A stretch of 64,000 bases of DNA from Mrakia gelida. Taxonomy: Eukaryota > Basidiomycota > Tremellomycetes > Cystofilobasidiales > Mrakiaceae. The notes beneath the pieces were generated by a model, which worked only from the letters and a program-made list of their open reading frames with translations, was not told the origin of the DNA and made no database searches. The stretch is taken from contig BRON01000010.1 in the NCBI GenBank assembly GCA_024345305.1, positions 558,001 through 622,000 on the forward strand. The letters run 5' to 3'. Below, piece by piece: positions 33,449 to 44,922 of the stretch. Numbering within the stretch: position 1 is the stretch's first letter; each line of letters begins with the position of its first letter. A program made the translations under genes and the position numbers.

Positions 33449-36400
33449 TCAATCCAATCTCCTCCTCTCGAGTCCGTACTCTCCTAGGGTATCCTCAGGT
33501 ATCGAGTTTGGCGAGCGGAAGACAGGGTCGAGCCCGTACGAGCTTTTTGGGAACGCGATCACGTCGCGAATGTTCGGCGTGTCGCAGAGAATAGAGACGA
33601 GTCTGTCGAAGCCTGGGGTTCGTGGGGAGATAGATGTACCGCGGAAAGGGGGGTCAGTCAGCTCTGTATCTCGGAGGAAAGAGGGAGCGAGGGAGATTGG
33701 GACTGTTTGAGGAAAAGATGACAGGGAGGGAGGGAGGGTGGGAAGACGAACCGAGGGCTAGGCCACCGTGAGGAGGAGCACCGAAAGATAGGGCTTTGAG
33801 AAGATGAGAGAAGCGGGAAACCTCGTCGTCGTTGAGCTGTGAGGGAAGAAAGAAACAGCGAGAGAGAGGTCAGCTGCGAAAGAGAGACGGATTTCGACGC
33901 GTCAATCAACCGTACCTTCAGCACCTCTCTCAGCACCCACTCCTGCATCTTCGCATCGTGGATCCTCACAGATCCACCACCGATCTCCATACCGTTCAGG
34001 ACGAGGTCATAGTGCTGTCCTCGGACCTTTGAAAGCAAAGCGAAACGGGGAGGATGAATCAGCGACGACTTCCTCGAACTTTCTCTCGCGAACGTTTCTC
34101 TGGGCTCACCTTCTCGACCCTCCCAGCTTTCAGATCGACGAGATCCTCCCATACAGGAGCTGTGAAAGGGTGGTGAGTCGCACTCCATCGACCGTGAGCT
34201 TGGAAGTCCTTGTCGGGGTCGGCGAGGGTGAAGAGAGGGAACTCGGTGATCCAGAGGAAGTGAGGTTTCGTCGAGAGGGTGAGGAGGTCTGGGCGGAAGA
34301 GGAGGGAACCGAGACGAGGGGATATCAGCTCAGAGAGAGAAGAAGGAGGTTGGGATGGAGCGAGAGACGAACTCTTCTTGACGGCAGCGTTCATCAACGC
34401 AAGGCGAACGCGTCCGAGATCGGTCGCTCCTCCCTGAAAGCGATCGGAAAGACGATGTCAGCCTTTCGTGCTGGGTCTAGGACCTCATTAATCTCATCCA
34501 GTTCCGATCTACTCACCTCAGGTTCCACACCTCTCTTCTCAACCCAAACAACACTCCCCTTCTTCAAACCCAAACTCGTCGCGAACGAGCTTCCCTCGAA
34601 CAGATCTTCCGGGCTCAGGTACCTCGACTTCAAGCTCACTCCGATAGTCAGACGATCAACCTGTATCACCGCCAGATACCAAACCAAACGAGTCAGCCCA
34701 ACCGCTCCAGAACGAAGCGACGAATCGAGACGACGACGAAACGAGGACCAAAGCTCACCAACGAAGGCTCCTCCTCTTTCGGGAACAACCTCGACGCAGG
34801 CCACTCCTTCGGCTGAACCAACACATCGAGCGTCTTCTTCGACTCCTCCAACGCCTCCCGTGCTGCTGACGAAAGGTGAGGCGTAGCCAATTGAAGCTGA
34901 ACCGTCGACGCGAAGACGAAAACGAAGTCAGCGTTCTCTCTCCCTCCTCTCCTCCTCCTCTCCTTCTCTTCTTCCCCTCCGTATCTGCGAGAGTAGAAAG
35001 GAGGATAGACAGCTCACCTCCAACCCAAACCTCAAATCAGGTTTATCACTCCCAAACCTCTCCATCGCCTCCCTGTACCTCATCACCTCGAACTCTCCCT
35101 TCCTCCCCAGAACATCCTCCCCTTTGATGTCCTTCCAAATCTTCCCTACCATCCCTTCCACTACCCTTCGGACTTCTCCACCGCCGATTCGCCAGCCATC
35201 ACCATCGCCCACTTCCCCTCCACCCTCCTTCCCACTCAACCCACCACCCACGACTCCGCCAGAGACGAACCCCATCTCCAAATCAATCTGCGTGAACTCC
35301 GGCTGCCTATCCTTCCTTCCTCCTTCATCTCGGAAGCATCGAGCGATCTGGTAGTACTTGTCTGTGACTCCTGAGGCGATGAGGAGTTGTTTGGGCTGCT
35401 GAGGGGATTGGGGGAGGGCGTAGAATTTGGGTGTCGCGCGGGCGGGTGGGGAGGGTGGGGAGTTGGGAGAAGTTTGGCTGTTTGGTGAGGTGGAGGAGTT
35501 GCTGGTGGGGTTGGGAGACGAAAGGAGGGAAGCGGAAACTCGAGCAGGAACGAGGTACTCTCGAGCTCCTTCGGGGGAGGATTGGAGGAGGATGGGCGTT
35601 TCGATCTCGGTGAAGTCTGGAGAGGATCAAAGCGTCCAAAGATGGGGTTTGGTGAGCGTGAGGAGAGAAAGAAGAGAGAGAACGGGAGCAAGGCAAGGCG
35701 AGGTGAGGGAGGAGGAAGACGCGTCGTCGGTTGGTCGAACTCACCAAGATCGTGCATGTAGTTCCTCACGATGTGAGCGACTTGACTCCTTCTGCGGATG
35801 TTCTCGGCGATTCCTTTCCTTCGCAGGTCGAGATATCGGTACTCTGCTCGAAGATCCTCGGTGACCTGAGCGGGAAAGAGGAAAAGGGAAGCGCGTCGGG
35901 CGGAAGGAAAAGCTGGGTCAGTCCGCGAAGTGTTGATCTGAGCCTTGCTACCTTCTACCCTCGATCCACGTAAATAAGGCATTCGAGAAGTTTCGCGAAA
36001 CTCACTATCTTCCCATCCGTAGGTCTAAACGGCAGATCCCTCGACGCGGGGTTCAACAGCTTCCACTCCTTAACGTTGATCTCAATCTCCTCCTCATCTC
36101 CCGTCCGACTCTCCTTCTTCTGCACGATCCCACGAGCGAAGACGACGGATTCGATGGGGACGGAGAGGAGATCCAGACTCGGCGTTGATGGTGGTGTCGA
36201 GGAAGAGGAGGAGGAATCGGGGAGGGCTGAATCCGTTGGCGGTCGATTGATAATGAGCTGGAGGGTTGAGGAGCGAGAATCGAGGAGGTTGTGGAAAGAG
36301 AGTTCGGGAGATGCACGACTGAGGCGTCGAGAGAAAGTAGAGATGCGATTGAGGGCAGAGGGCGAGGTCAGGACGAACGTCGGTGAGCTCGCGAAGGACG

Positions 36401-36996
36401 AGATTCGAAGGTGCGGAAGAGAAGGGGAAGACTGACCGAGATTTAGTGAGCCAACCTGAGAGAACGACTTCCTGACCAATCATAGATGAGTTTATGTCGG
36501 CGTGGTAGTGAGTTCGAGCCGCGAAGGGGCCTGGAGGAGCCAGAAGCGAGGAAGTAAAAAGGAGGGATTGATGGTGAGCTTGTCCGAACGAAGGAAAGGC
36601 AGCTCGTCCGCTCGCTCTTTTCCTAGTAGGTTCGACGACATAAAGCTTCTCATAGACCTTCGAGCGTTCAAATCTAGCCTTCCAAGAGTCGGAGGGTTGC
36701 CTAAGGAGCGCTGAAGAGTCGAGAAAGATAAGGAAAGACTGACCGAGATGAGATTGAAGGCTGACTCCAGCTTCGTCGTCCAGATCCGCTTCAGGGTACG
36801 GTTTGACGACTATCTTGGCCTCGGAAGCGGCTGAGGAGTACGACCGAGCCTCTTTCCCTGAAGATGGAAGGGACTCTAGGAGGGTGGAGAATCGAGAGGT
36901 GAAGGTCCGAGCGAGGAAGAAGGAGGAGGAGGAAGGAGAGGACGAGCTCAACCGACGCAAGGCGAGTCGACTGGCTCCTGCAATAGGAAGAACCAT
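33449..36996 (-). CDS. MSD1: Mitochondrial aspartyl-tRNA synthetase (class II)
   Basis: The protein has a basic, Ser/Arg-rich N terminus ([20 protein letters not shown] ... [12 protein letters not shown]) typical of a mitochondrial presequence, and [20 protein letters not shown] opening the OB-fold. The anticodon domain has [20 protein letters not shown]. The class II core reads [20 protein letters not shown] (motif 1 region), [39 protein letters not shown] (motif 2) with [12 protein letters not shown], and [14 protein letters not shown] (motif 3). The GAD-type insertion domain of bacterial-type enzymes is present ([19 protein letters not shown] and later). The C terminus, [16 protein letters not shown], is the expected bacterial/mitochondrial form. 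It charges mitochondrial tRNA-Asp. A Ser/Asn/Pro-rich insertion of about 40 residues lies between [13 protein letters not shown] and [10 protein letters not shown] (35430-35560). It shares a 216-bp divergent promoter with NPT1. Confidence 0.93.
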
Positions 36997-37212
36997 CGAG
37001 AGGAAGCGGGCAGCGGGGAGAGAGAGAAGGGAATAGAAGGTTCCTGAAAGTCGACGGTGATGGTTTGAGGTCGAAAGGTCGGAGGGCTGAGCTCGGATGA
37101 AAAGGGCCAGAGGGTTTCGAAGTTCGAGCTCACGTCCTCGTCCTTCCCTTCCTCTGACTCGATCAACCAACCAACATCGACCTCTACCGATAACGAAGAT
37201 TCATCCATCGCC

Positions 37213-39399
37213 ATGTCGGGACCTTCAGCTATCACCTCCATTCTCGACACGGATCTCTACAAGGTGAGTTGGCTCGTCAGAGCGAAGGAAAGCGGGAGCT
37301 CACCGATCCCGTTCCTTCTCAACTTCTGATCACTTCCCTTCCTTCTTTTTGTTTCGTCCTCGCTCTCAGTTGACGATGCAGCAAGCAATCTTCGTTCACT
37401 TCCCAACTCAAGAGGTCGAGTACAAGTTCTACAATCGAGCAGCATCGACAATGAAGTTCTCTAGGGAAGCCTTCGAGGCCTTCCAACAACAAGTTCAAGG
37501 TCAGCTCGACCCTTCCCTCGTTTCCTTCCCGCTCCTCTCAATCCCTCGTCGCGTCCCTTCCACCCAGCTCGAGCTCATCAGCCTTCTTTCTTTTTATACC
37601 AGGCCTCTCTCAAATCTCCTTAACCCCCTCCGAGCTCTCCTGGCTCCAAACGACGTGCCCCTACTTCACTCCCGCCTACCTCTCCTTCCTCTCAGCCCTC
37701 CGTCTCGATCCAGCCAACCAAGTCGTCGCCACCTTCGTCCCTCAACCAGAATTCGGGAAGGACATGGGAGATATCGAGATCCTCATCAAGGGCAAGTGGG
37801 TCGAGACCATTCTCTACGAGGTCAGTTTTCTTATCTCGATCCAGCGGAGGGGGACGTCGTCTCGTCCGAGGAGGCCCTGCGAAAGGTCGGGCTCGCTGAG
37901 ATTAGCTCTTCACTGAACGCGTCGACTTTTCTTTCTGGTTTCGCTTTGGGATGAAACAGGTTCCTCTGATGGCCATCCTGTCGGAATCCTACTTCCTCCA
38001 CGTCGATACCAATTGGTCCATCGATCAGACGTTCGGTTCGTTCCTCGTCTCTCGCTCTCTCTCTTCCCCTCCCGTCTCCCCTCGTTTCATGCTTCCTCGC
38101 ATCTCCCTCTCCTCGCTCATACACACCTTTCTCGCTTCAGCCCTCGCCAAACAAAAATCCCTCTCCCTTCTCAACCTAGGCGTCGTCTTCTCCGAATTCG
38201 GAACCCGTCGTCGTCGTTCCTCAGCCGTCCACAAACTCGTCCTCGAAGGGCTCATCGCGGGAGAAAAAGAATACCTCGCTGCTGGAGGGAAAGGAGGGAA
38301 GTTGAACGGGACGAGTAATGTTCATTTCGCGATGATGTTTGGGTTGAACCCTGTTGGGTGAGTCAGTTGACGAACGAGTCGAGCGCGTCGAGGAGGTTGG
38401 GGGTTGGGGTCTTTCGAAGCGAAGCTGATCGTTTGCATGTTTTACAGAACCATCGCCCACGAATGGATCATGGGACTGGCTGCTCTGAAGGGTTACGAGG
38501 TCGCGAACCCTCTGGCTTTGGATCTTTGGGAGGATGGTTCGTTTCTTTCTTTCTCGCCTTTTCTTTCCCTCCCGCTGGCTCGCTCACCCATCAAGCCACC
38601 CAACTCTCTTCCTCCAGTCTACCCCCCCTCCCCCACCTCTCCCCTCCACATAGCCCTAACCGACACCCTCTCCACCCCCATCTTCTTCCGCACGGCCTTC
38701 AACACTCCCTCCCGCGCTCGAGCCTGGAAAGGCTTGCGTCAAGACTCCGGCGACCCCCTCCTCTACCTCCAGCGCACCCATCGAGTCTACAGAGAGCTCG
38801 GGGTGAGCATGAAGGATAAGGTGGTGGTGTTCAGTGATGGGTTGGATTTCGAGATGGTGAAGAGGATAGAAGAGGAAGGGGCGAGGTTGGAGGGCGAGGA
38901 TGGGGAGATGGGTGGAGGGGGAGTGAAGAGGAGTTATGGGGTTGGGACTTGGTTGACTAATGATTTTGAGAAGAAGGTGGGAGGGAAGGAGGGGGAGAAG
39001 AGTAAGGCGCTGAATATCGTACGTACCTGTTTGGGTGTCGTTTTTCAAGGGGGGGAGGCGAGGTGAGAACTGACGCGTCGTTCTCCTTCGTTTCTGCAGG
39101 TGATCAAACTCTCCAAGATCGATGGGAAGGACTGTATTAAGATCAGTGTAAGCCCAAAATCTTTTCCCTCTCCCACTTTCCTTCTCTGCCCTCTTGCTGA
39201 CTTCTCTCCCCTCTCTCGCTCGAATCCCAACAGGACGAGATCTCGAAGGTCCGTTCGCGCCTCGTCTGGTTTCCTTCTCGTCCCTCTTCCTTTCCCACCC
39301 TGACCCTTCATTTCCGTCGTCCATCAGAACACCGGAAACGCAGATACCGTTCGCGACGTCAAGGAGCTGCTCGGGTTGACCAACGGGGACAAGAAGTAA
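37213..39399 (+). CDS. NPT1: Nicotinate phosphoribosyltransferase
   Basis: The start MSGPSAITSILDTDLYKLTM leads directly into the conserved DTDLYKLTMQQA motif and VEYKFYNRA. Later exons carry EFGKDMGDIEILIKGKWVET, YEVPLMAILSESYF, VVFSEFGTRRRRSSAVHKLV, GTSNVHFAMMFGLNPVGTIA HEW, DSGDPLLYLQRT and FSDGLDFEMV, and the C-terminal YGVGTWLTNDF region. These are the active-site segments of eukaryotic NAPRTase. The enzyme makes nicotinate mononucleotide from nicotinate and PRPP in the NAD salvage (Preiss-Handler) route. About nine exons yield roughly 480 residues. The stop TAA is at 39397-39399. The intron near 39031-39100 has CTGACGCGTC, where branch site and palindrome overlap. Confidence 0.95.
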
Positions 39400-40102
39400 G
39401 GAGTGACGAGGGCGGAAGGGAGGACTTGCTTTTTGTTTCACGCTCGTTGTTCAGGCTTGTTTTAGATGGGAGACTCGACTCAATATACGCTACGCTATGC
39501 AACTCTATACCTATGGTTTCACGAGGAAGAACTTGACGAGCGTCTCCGAGCTGCAAGAAGGAGAGAGCTGAGCTCGTCAGGTCTCTCTGGCCGGAGTCGA
39601 GACCTCGCACGAAAAGGACGAAGGACTTGAATCAACAAAGGTAGCAGCAGCGAAGGGAAGCGTGGTAGTAGTAAAGGTAAAAAGCGAAGATAGGTACAGC
39701 GAAGTAGGGTACGAGGGAGACATGCGGCGAAGGTGTGAACGAAGAAACGGAAGCGAAAAGAGCGAGGTGACGCGATGCGAACGAGCGAGGAGGACTCAAC
39801 AGCTAGGAGTAAGGTAGGGAAGGAGATACGCTGGCTTTGAGAGTGTGTAAGTGAGTGAGAAAGCGAGGTAGGTCTGGAGGGGTTGGAAATGCAAGGGAGA
39901 GGAGGAGGGAGAAGCGTGGTATCCGACACGGCGCGTGATTTTTGAACGAGAAACGAAGACGATGAGTGAGCTGGGTATCAGAAAATGCAAGGGTAGCGAG
40001 AGGAGTGATGCGAGAGAAAGTAAGCAAGGGAGGTAAGGTAGCCGAGAAGATGCAAAGAGGTCGAAGCGCGAGCGGGAAGGGATGGTGGTTGATGGTTGAC
40101 GA
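39400..40102. other. Convergent 3' regions of NPT1 and the F-box-like gene
   Basis: About 700 bases, purine-rich on the plus strand in its right half, with several short stop-free frames of biased composition. No domain, conserved motif or structured RNA is recognised. Confidence 0.5.
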
Positions 40103-42354
40103 TTATTCGTAGATAACGAGGTCGACGATCTCGTCCTCGACGATGAGTGAATCTTCATCCTCAGCCTGCGAATACAGCGAGACGAGTAAGAAGGGAAGGT
40201 CAGAACTCGGATCGAAGCGCAAAAGAGGTCAACAGACGCGTCCTTAGCTCACCTCTTCGACCGCCTCCTCCTCCTCTTCCTCCTCGTCCTCGTCCTCCCC
40301 AGCCTCCTCCTTCCTCCTCTTCTCCACAGCACTAGGTCTCTCCCCAATCCTCTTCCTCCCCGCATGATCCAACAACGCCCACCCTTTGTTCTCCGCCATC
40401 ACCTCCCAAGACTCCACCCTCCCCTCCGCTCGATGCTCCTCCTCGTCCCAGTCCAACTCCAAACACCACATCTCCTTCAGCTTGGGCCACTTCTCCTGGA
40501 CCATCTTGTCGAGGGACGAGTCGAAGAGACCTTCCTCTCCAGGTTTGAGAGGTTGGATGGCGACGGGGAGGCCGAAGCGGAGGATCTCGATGGTTGGGTG
40601 TCCGAAGTAGACGAGGTAGGAGTAGAAGTAAGGGCTGATGATGGTCATGGTGAGGAGGTTGGGGCAGAAGACGGTGGTGTCGGAGGGAACGTGGTCGTCG
40701 ATGCCGTCGAAGGAGAAGTGGAGGTGTCGGAGTTGGGGTCCGTAGAGCTGGGAAAGGAGAGAGAAGAGGGAGAGGAGAACGAAGTCAGCGACGACGCGTC
40801 GAGCAAACGAAGGAAACGAACGAAGAAGGGAGAATGATGAAGACGAGACTAACCTCGAGCAACCTCAACAACTGAGGCTCGTACTCCCTATCCTGTACGA
40901 TCTGATGAGTCGAGAGGTAGAGGGTCTTGAGCTTCGGCAGCGGCGTCTTGAAGTCCTGAGCTGGTTTCGGGACCCAGTGGATCGAGAGCGTCTCCACGTC
41001 CTCGAGGTCGACGTTCGTGGCTGGGAGAGTGAACAGGCCGTTCATGGTGATCTCCAACGTCTTGAGCTTGACGACCGTAGACATCGAGAGTCGCTTCGGT
41101 TGTCGTTTCTTCAACTGCTTGAGTGCCTTCGCGATCTTCCTCGCCTTCTCCCTCTTCATCGCAACCTCCGGCGTCGACGTGTCTCCCGATCCAGCGCCAG
41201 CTCCAGCACCCCCAGGAGTCATCAACCTCTGTGCTACCTTCCCCTTCCCCTTCCCCTCGTAAGCTTCGTCGTCCTCGTCCTCCTCGTCGACAGCTTCGAT
41301 GGTAGCGGCGTCGATTCCGTCCTCCTCGTCCTCGACGCTGTACCTCTGGAAGTTGAGATCGTAGTTGGTCGTGAGGAGTTTGAGGTCGTTCCTGAGCGAG
41401 AGTTCTTCGAGTCTGGGGAACTCTCCGACGAAGTAGGGCGAGACGACCGAGTTGGAGTACCAGTAGATGGGCCAGAACGCGCGGACGCGAAGCTTGAGCT
41501 CGGGGTAGAGTTGGATGGTTTTGAAGAAGCGAGCGAGGGCTCGATCGTTCTTGACGACGATCTCTTCGTAGAGGATGGGGTAGGAGAGGTCCTGAGAGTG
41601 TCGAGAAAGGGTCGAGGAGGGCAAAAGTCAGTCTTCGAGTTTGTTTTGACAGGTGAGGTGTCGCGAGGCGTTCGTTCCTTCGAGCTCCCTCCTCCCCTCC
41701 CTTCCCACGCCACTCGGCTGCGTTCCAACTTTCCGAGTCAACAACAAAGGAAGATTTTTGAATAAGCGAGACTCACCTTGTAGGCCTTGGATACCTGAGA
41801 GAGGGTGATGAGCTCTTGGTTGGCGAGGTAGACGTCCTCCTGGGACTGGTGGAGGTAGATTCGGTTCGGGAGCTCGACGAGGCTGAGGATGATGAGTCGA
41901 TGGATCTCGGTGGGAAGGCTGATGATCTTGGACGATGACCTGTAGCCTGGAGAGGAGGGTATGATTCCATGCTTAAGACTGGGTAAAGGATGGACGCGTA
42001 CGAGAGTGGGAGGTGGCAAGAGAGGGAGGGAAGAGGTGGGAAAACAAACAGAGGTGAGTTCAGCTCTCGTCCCCCTCCCCTTCCTTCTTCGTCGCGTGAA
42101 GTCATCTCCTTCCCGAGCCCTTCAAGATAAGAGACTACTCACCTGAGGATACCGCTCGACGAGGGTCCTAGAGACGTGAGAGGGGAAGAGGTAGCATCGG
42201 CTGGGGATCTGCGAGAGGGTGGGAAAGAGGAGAGGAAGGAGGTGAGCTCAACGCGTTCCTCTCATCCCTCGTTTCTTGGGTTTGGGTGGCGAAACCGAGT
42301 GAAGAAAGTTCGAACTTACGGGGAAGCGACGTTGGAGGAAGCGACTGAGGACAT
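40103..42354 (-). CDS. F-box-like leucine-rich protein with acidic C terminus
   Basis: The body is clear: YRSSSKIISLPTEIHRLIIL, SLVELPNRIYLHQSQEDVYL, LITLSQVSKAYKDLSYPILY and EEIVVKNDRALARFFKTI form an F-box-like N-terminal region. A leucine-rich part follows (FPRLEELSLRNDLKLLTTNY, VVKLKTLEITMNGLF, LEDVETLSIHW, LPKLKTLYLS), broken by an acidic and then a KGKGK/Gly-Ala-rich loop. The tail is very acidic (EDEDEEEEEEE) and ends IVDLVIYE at 40103. The first exons are uncertain: an ATG at 42352-42354 gives MSSVASSNVASP before a donor, and the link to the F-box exon near 41950 is not resolved by frame. It is the third F-box-like gene in the window, and the SYPILYEE motif recalls the pair at 20990-23388. 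An adaptor role in ubiquitylation is inference. Confidence 0.72.
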
Positions 42355-42733
42355 GGTCGAGGTCTAGGAACCAGCTCGGGGAGGGGGGCTCGAGAAAAAA
42401 GGAAGGAAGGGAAGGGAAGGGAGACAGGGATGCGGTTGGAGGGTCAGAAGGAAGCCAGTCGCTGCTTTGCCTCTAATTCCGTTAACGGAATCAAAATTCA
42501 CCACGAAGATAAACATGCTGGCTTTGCTTCGAGTCGCTCTTAGCTGCTGAGTACTTTTCATCTTTTTACAAATCTCGCTCTCTCAGATTTCAGCGGCGAG
42601 AGTGACCGGACGAGGAGAGGTCAGCGAAGGCACCTTCGACCATCATCTCCTTCTCTCCTTCTTTCCCTTCCTCTCCCTTCCTTTCACCCCACCCTTCTTC
42701 CCAGCTCCCTCCACTCTTACCCACTCCTCTACG
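42355..42733. other. Divergent promoter region, F-box-like gene / FMN1
   Basis: 379 bases between start codons. It contains the 16-bp palindrome at 42476-42491, a T-rich patch (42548-42567) and a pyrimidine-rich leader before FMN1, in which CTCAGATTTCAG and GAGAGTGACC may be splice signals. Confidence 0.5.
42476..42491. promoter_or_regulatory. Perfect 16-bp palindrome ATTCCGTTAACGGAAT
   Basis: The palindrome is fully symmetric around GTTAAC and sits about 120 bases upstream of the F-box-like start and about 240 bases upstream of FMN1. Its core CCG-N4-CGG has the form of a Zn2Cys6 dimer site; the outer TTCC/GGAA could also recall ETS- or HSE-like half sites. It is AT-richer than its surroundings. 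Function is inferred from symmetry and place only. Confidence 0.5.
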
Positions 42734-43868
42734 ATGTCGGACTCTCCTCCTCACGCTCCCGGTACTCCAGCGGAAACAGCACCTCTGTCTCGTTCAGATC
42801 GACCTTCCGTCGTCGGACCAGAAGATCCCACAACTCCCTACCCTCTCTTCCTTCGAGGTTGCGTCCAAAAAGGCTTCGGACGAGGCTCCAAAGAGCTCGG
42901 AATCCCCACAGGTAGGTCTTCAGCTCTTTCTCCATGCTGGAAAAAGTCACAGAAAAAGACGAGAACGCTGACTCAGACGTCCCTCCCTTCCTTCCCTCGT
43001 CCGACCTCTCCTTGATCAGCCAACCTGCCCGACTCTTCGATCCTCCCTCTCACCGACCTTTCTCTCCGAGGAGTCTACTACGGCTACGCTCGAGTCGTCT
43101 CCCACCCTACTCACGGAGCTTCTCAGTCCGGACTCGCTACACCTGCCACGAGGCTGGAGGATATCGATCTCGAGATCCATCCCATGGTCATGTCCGTTGG
43201 ATGGAACCCTTATTACAAGAACGAGAGGTTGACTGCTGTTCGTCTCTATTCACCTCTCCTACCTCCCTCTGACTCTTCCGATGCTGATCAACCCATTTTC
43301 ACTCGTCTGATCGCTTTCGATGGAGCAGGAAGTCCACGTCATGCACGAGGTGAGCTTCGATTCTTCCTTCTCTCGTGCTTCTCTCGCACGTATTTTCTCG
43401 CCCTTAGCTGACCTCGATTTCTTCATCTCTCCCTTCGAAGTACGCCTCCGACTTCTACTCTCACGAGATCATCGTTATCGTCCTCGGATACATCAGGCCT
43501 GAGCTGAACTACGTCTCGAAAGGTCCGTTTCGAGCTCACGGCCCTTTCCTTCCTTCACCTTCCTTCCCTCCCTCGACTCGCCTTCTACCATCATCGCCAG
43601 CAGTTGCCGTCGCTTCTCCTGCTCCATTGTGATCGTTGTCTGACCTTCTTCCTACCTCTTCCTCGATTTCTCTCGAGCAGAAGCCCTCATCGAAGACATC
43701 AACACCGACAAGCAGGTCGCCATCAACTCCCTCGCTCGTCCAGCCTACTCCGCTTACCGGTCAGATCCCTTCCTCGTCAACACCTCCTCGCCCTCGTCGC
43801 CAGCAGAGTCGGTCGCCGCTAAGCTCAAGTCGCCGTTGGGCAAGAGCAAGCTCGGGGAGGAGATCTAA
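42734..43868 (+). CDS. FMN1: Riboflavin kinase
   Basis: The protein of about 220 residues starts [20 protein letters not shown]. The flavokinase core has [20 protein letters not shown] and LGIPTANLPDSS (the G-x-GRGSKxLGIPTANL nucleotide-binding motif). [50 protein letters not shown] and [20 protein letters not shown] (the substrate-binding end) follow. The enzyme phosphorylates riboflavin to FMN. About six exons are joined; the last intron (about 43521-43680) is longer than average. The stop is at 43866-43868, after a Ser/Lys-rich tail. All catalytic segments are present. Confidence 0.95.
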
Positions 43869-44922
43869 GGAGCAGGGTGGTCGGATGAGCTTCGAGCTTC
43901 GAGCGCTTGGGTCGTCGAGGTCTCTGCAGCAGAGGGAGACAGGAGCACCTCGGGTTGTATTTGTTTTGGATTAGGCAGGTTGTATGGATACTTCAGTGAG
44001 CATATTGTCGGGTGCAGAGTTGGAGGTTGGGCGAGGAAAGAGGGTCGGTCTCGAAGAAAGCGAGTCGACGCGAGACGCGCCTTCCTTTAGCTCTCACTTC
44101 TGCGATCTCGCAACGCACTTCGCGCGACGACGTAGAAGACTGAAGCTCGGAAGCTTCTCGAATTGTGTTTCCTTATTTTTGAGCAACTGGAGCATGTCAG
44201 AGCTCGTCGAACCGGCTGCCTTGTCTCGCCCAGGTTTCTTTCAGCCTCGGTCTCGACCATCTCGACTCTCTTCCCTCCCACATTCCACCTCGGATCCAGA
44301 CAAATCCTCCTCTTCTGCCCTGCACGAGCCTCAAGAAGCTGAGAAGCTCAACCGTCACTCAAGAGTTCGACCTCAAGCGAGCAAACGAGAACTCGGGATG
44401 GGCAGCGGTCGAGCTCGCTCCGTCCTTCCTTCGCTCGGCCAGCACCCTCAGCCCCTCGCTTCGGTTCCTAGCGGGCTGTTTGTCGATCGTCGAGTTTGCT
44501 ATTCTGCCTGAAATAGTCTACGGCTCGTGGAAGAACGAGGAAGACGGGAGCTCGAGAGGCTGAGGGCTGATCCCATGAGAGTTCCAACGTCAGCGTCGAG
44601 TCGACCTTTCCTACCTTGCCTTCTCCCCTCCTTTGCTCGCCCCGACCATCTTTCTTTCCTCGCATCTAGTGCGCACCTCTATCTCTTCGTTCTCTTTCAA
44701 GCGAAGATGTGTCAGCTGGAATCACTGGACTCAGGAGTCAAGGATTCGTCAACCCACTTGTGCCGCGAGCTCGGTCTTCTGTTGCTGACTTGACTTTCCC
44801 TCCTCTTTTGCCTCGTTCTTTTCCCAAACAGCCATCTTCGTTCTCCCTTGCAGACATCCTCTTCTCGGAAAGGCTCCCGTCGGACGTCTCTACACCTACC
44901 CATCATCGAATCCCCGCTAACG
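43869..44922. other. Region between FMN1 and the Ytp1-family gene
   Basis: 1,054 bases holding one weak gene candidate (43984-44563) and, from about 44620, pyrimidine-rich sequence likely to be the leader of the Ytp1-family gene. A short frame at 44707 (MCQLESLDSG...) ends after 28 codons and could be an upstream open frame. Confidence 0.4.
43984..44563 (+). CDS. Possible small two-exon gene, unrecognised
   Basis: An ATG at 43984 gives MDTS before a good donor (GTGAGC at 43996). If spliced to the acceptor in CATGTCAG (about 44198), the frame stays open for about 120 codons to TGA at 44561-44563, ending EFDLKRANENSGWAAVELAP, then SFLRSASTLSPSLRFLAGCL and SIVEFAILPEIVYGSW. The last 60 residues look more protein-like than neighbouring frames (balanced composition, one hydrophobic stretch). 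No family is recognised. The 200-nt intron lacks CTGAC, which weakens the model, and the sequence may simply be noncoding. Confidence 0.2.

Noticed and set aside
33420..33480. Possible tRNA-like B-box sequence
   Set aside because: No matching A box or cloverleaf could be drawn; the bases belong to the MSD1 C terminus and stop.
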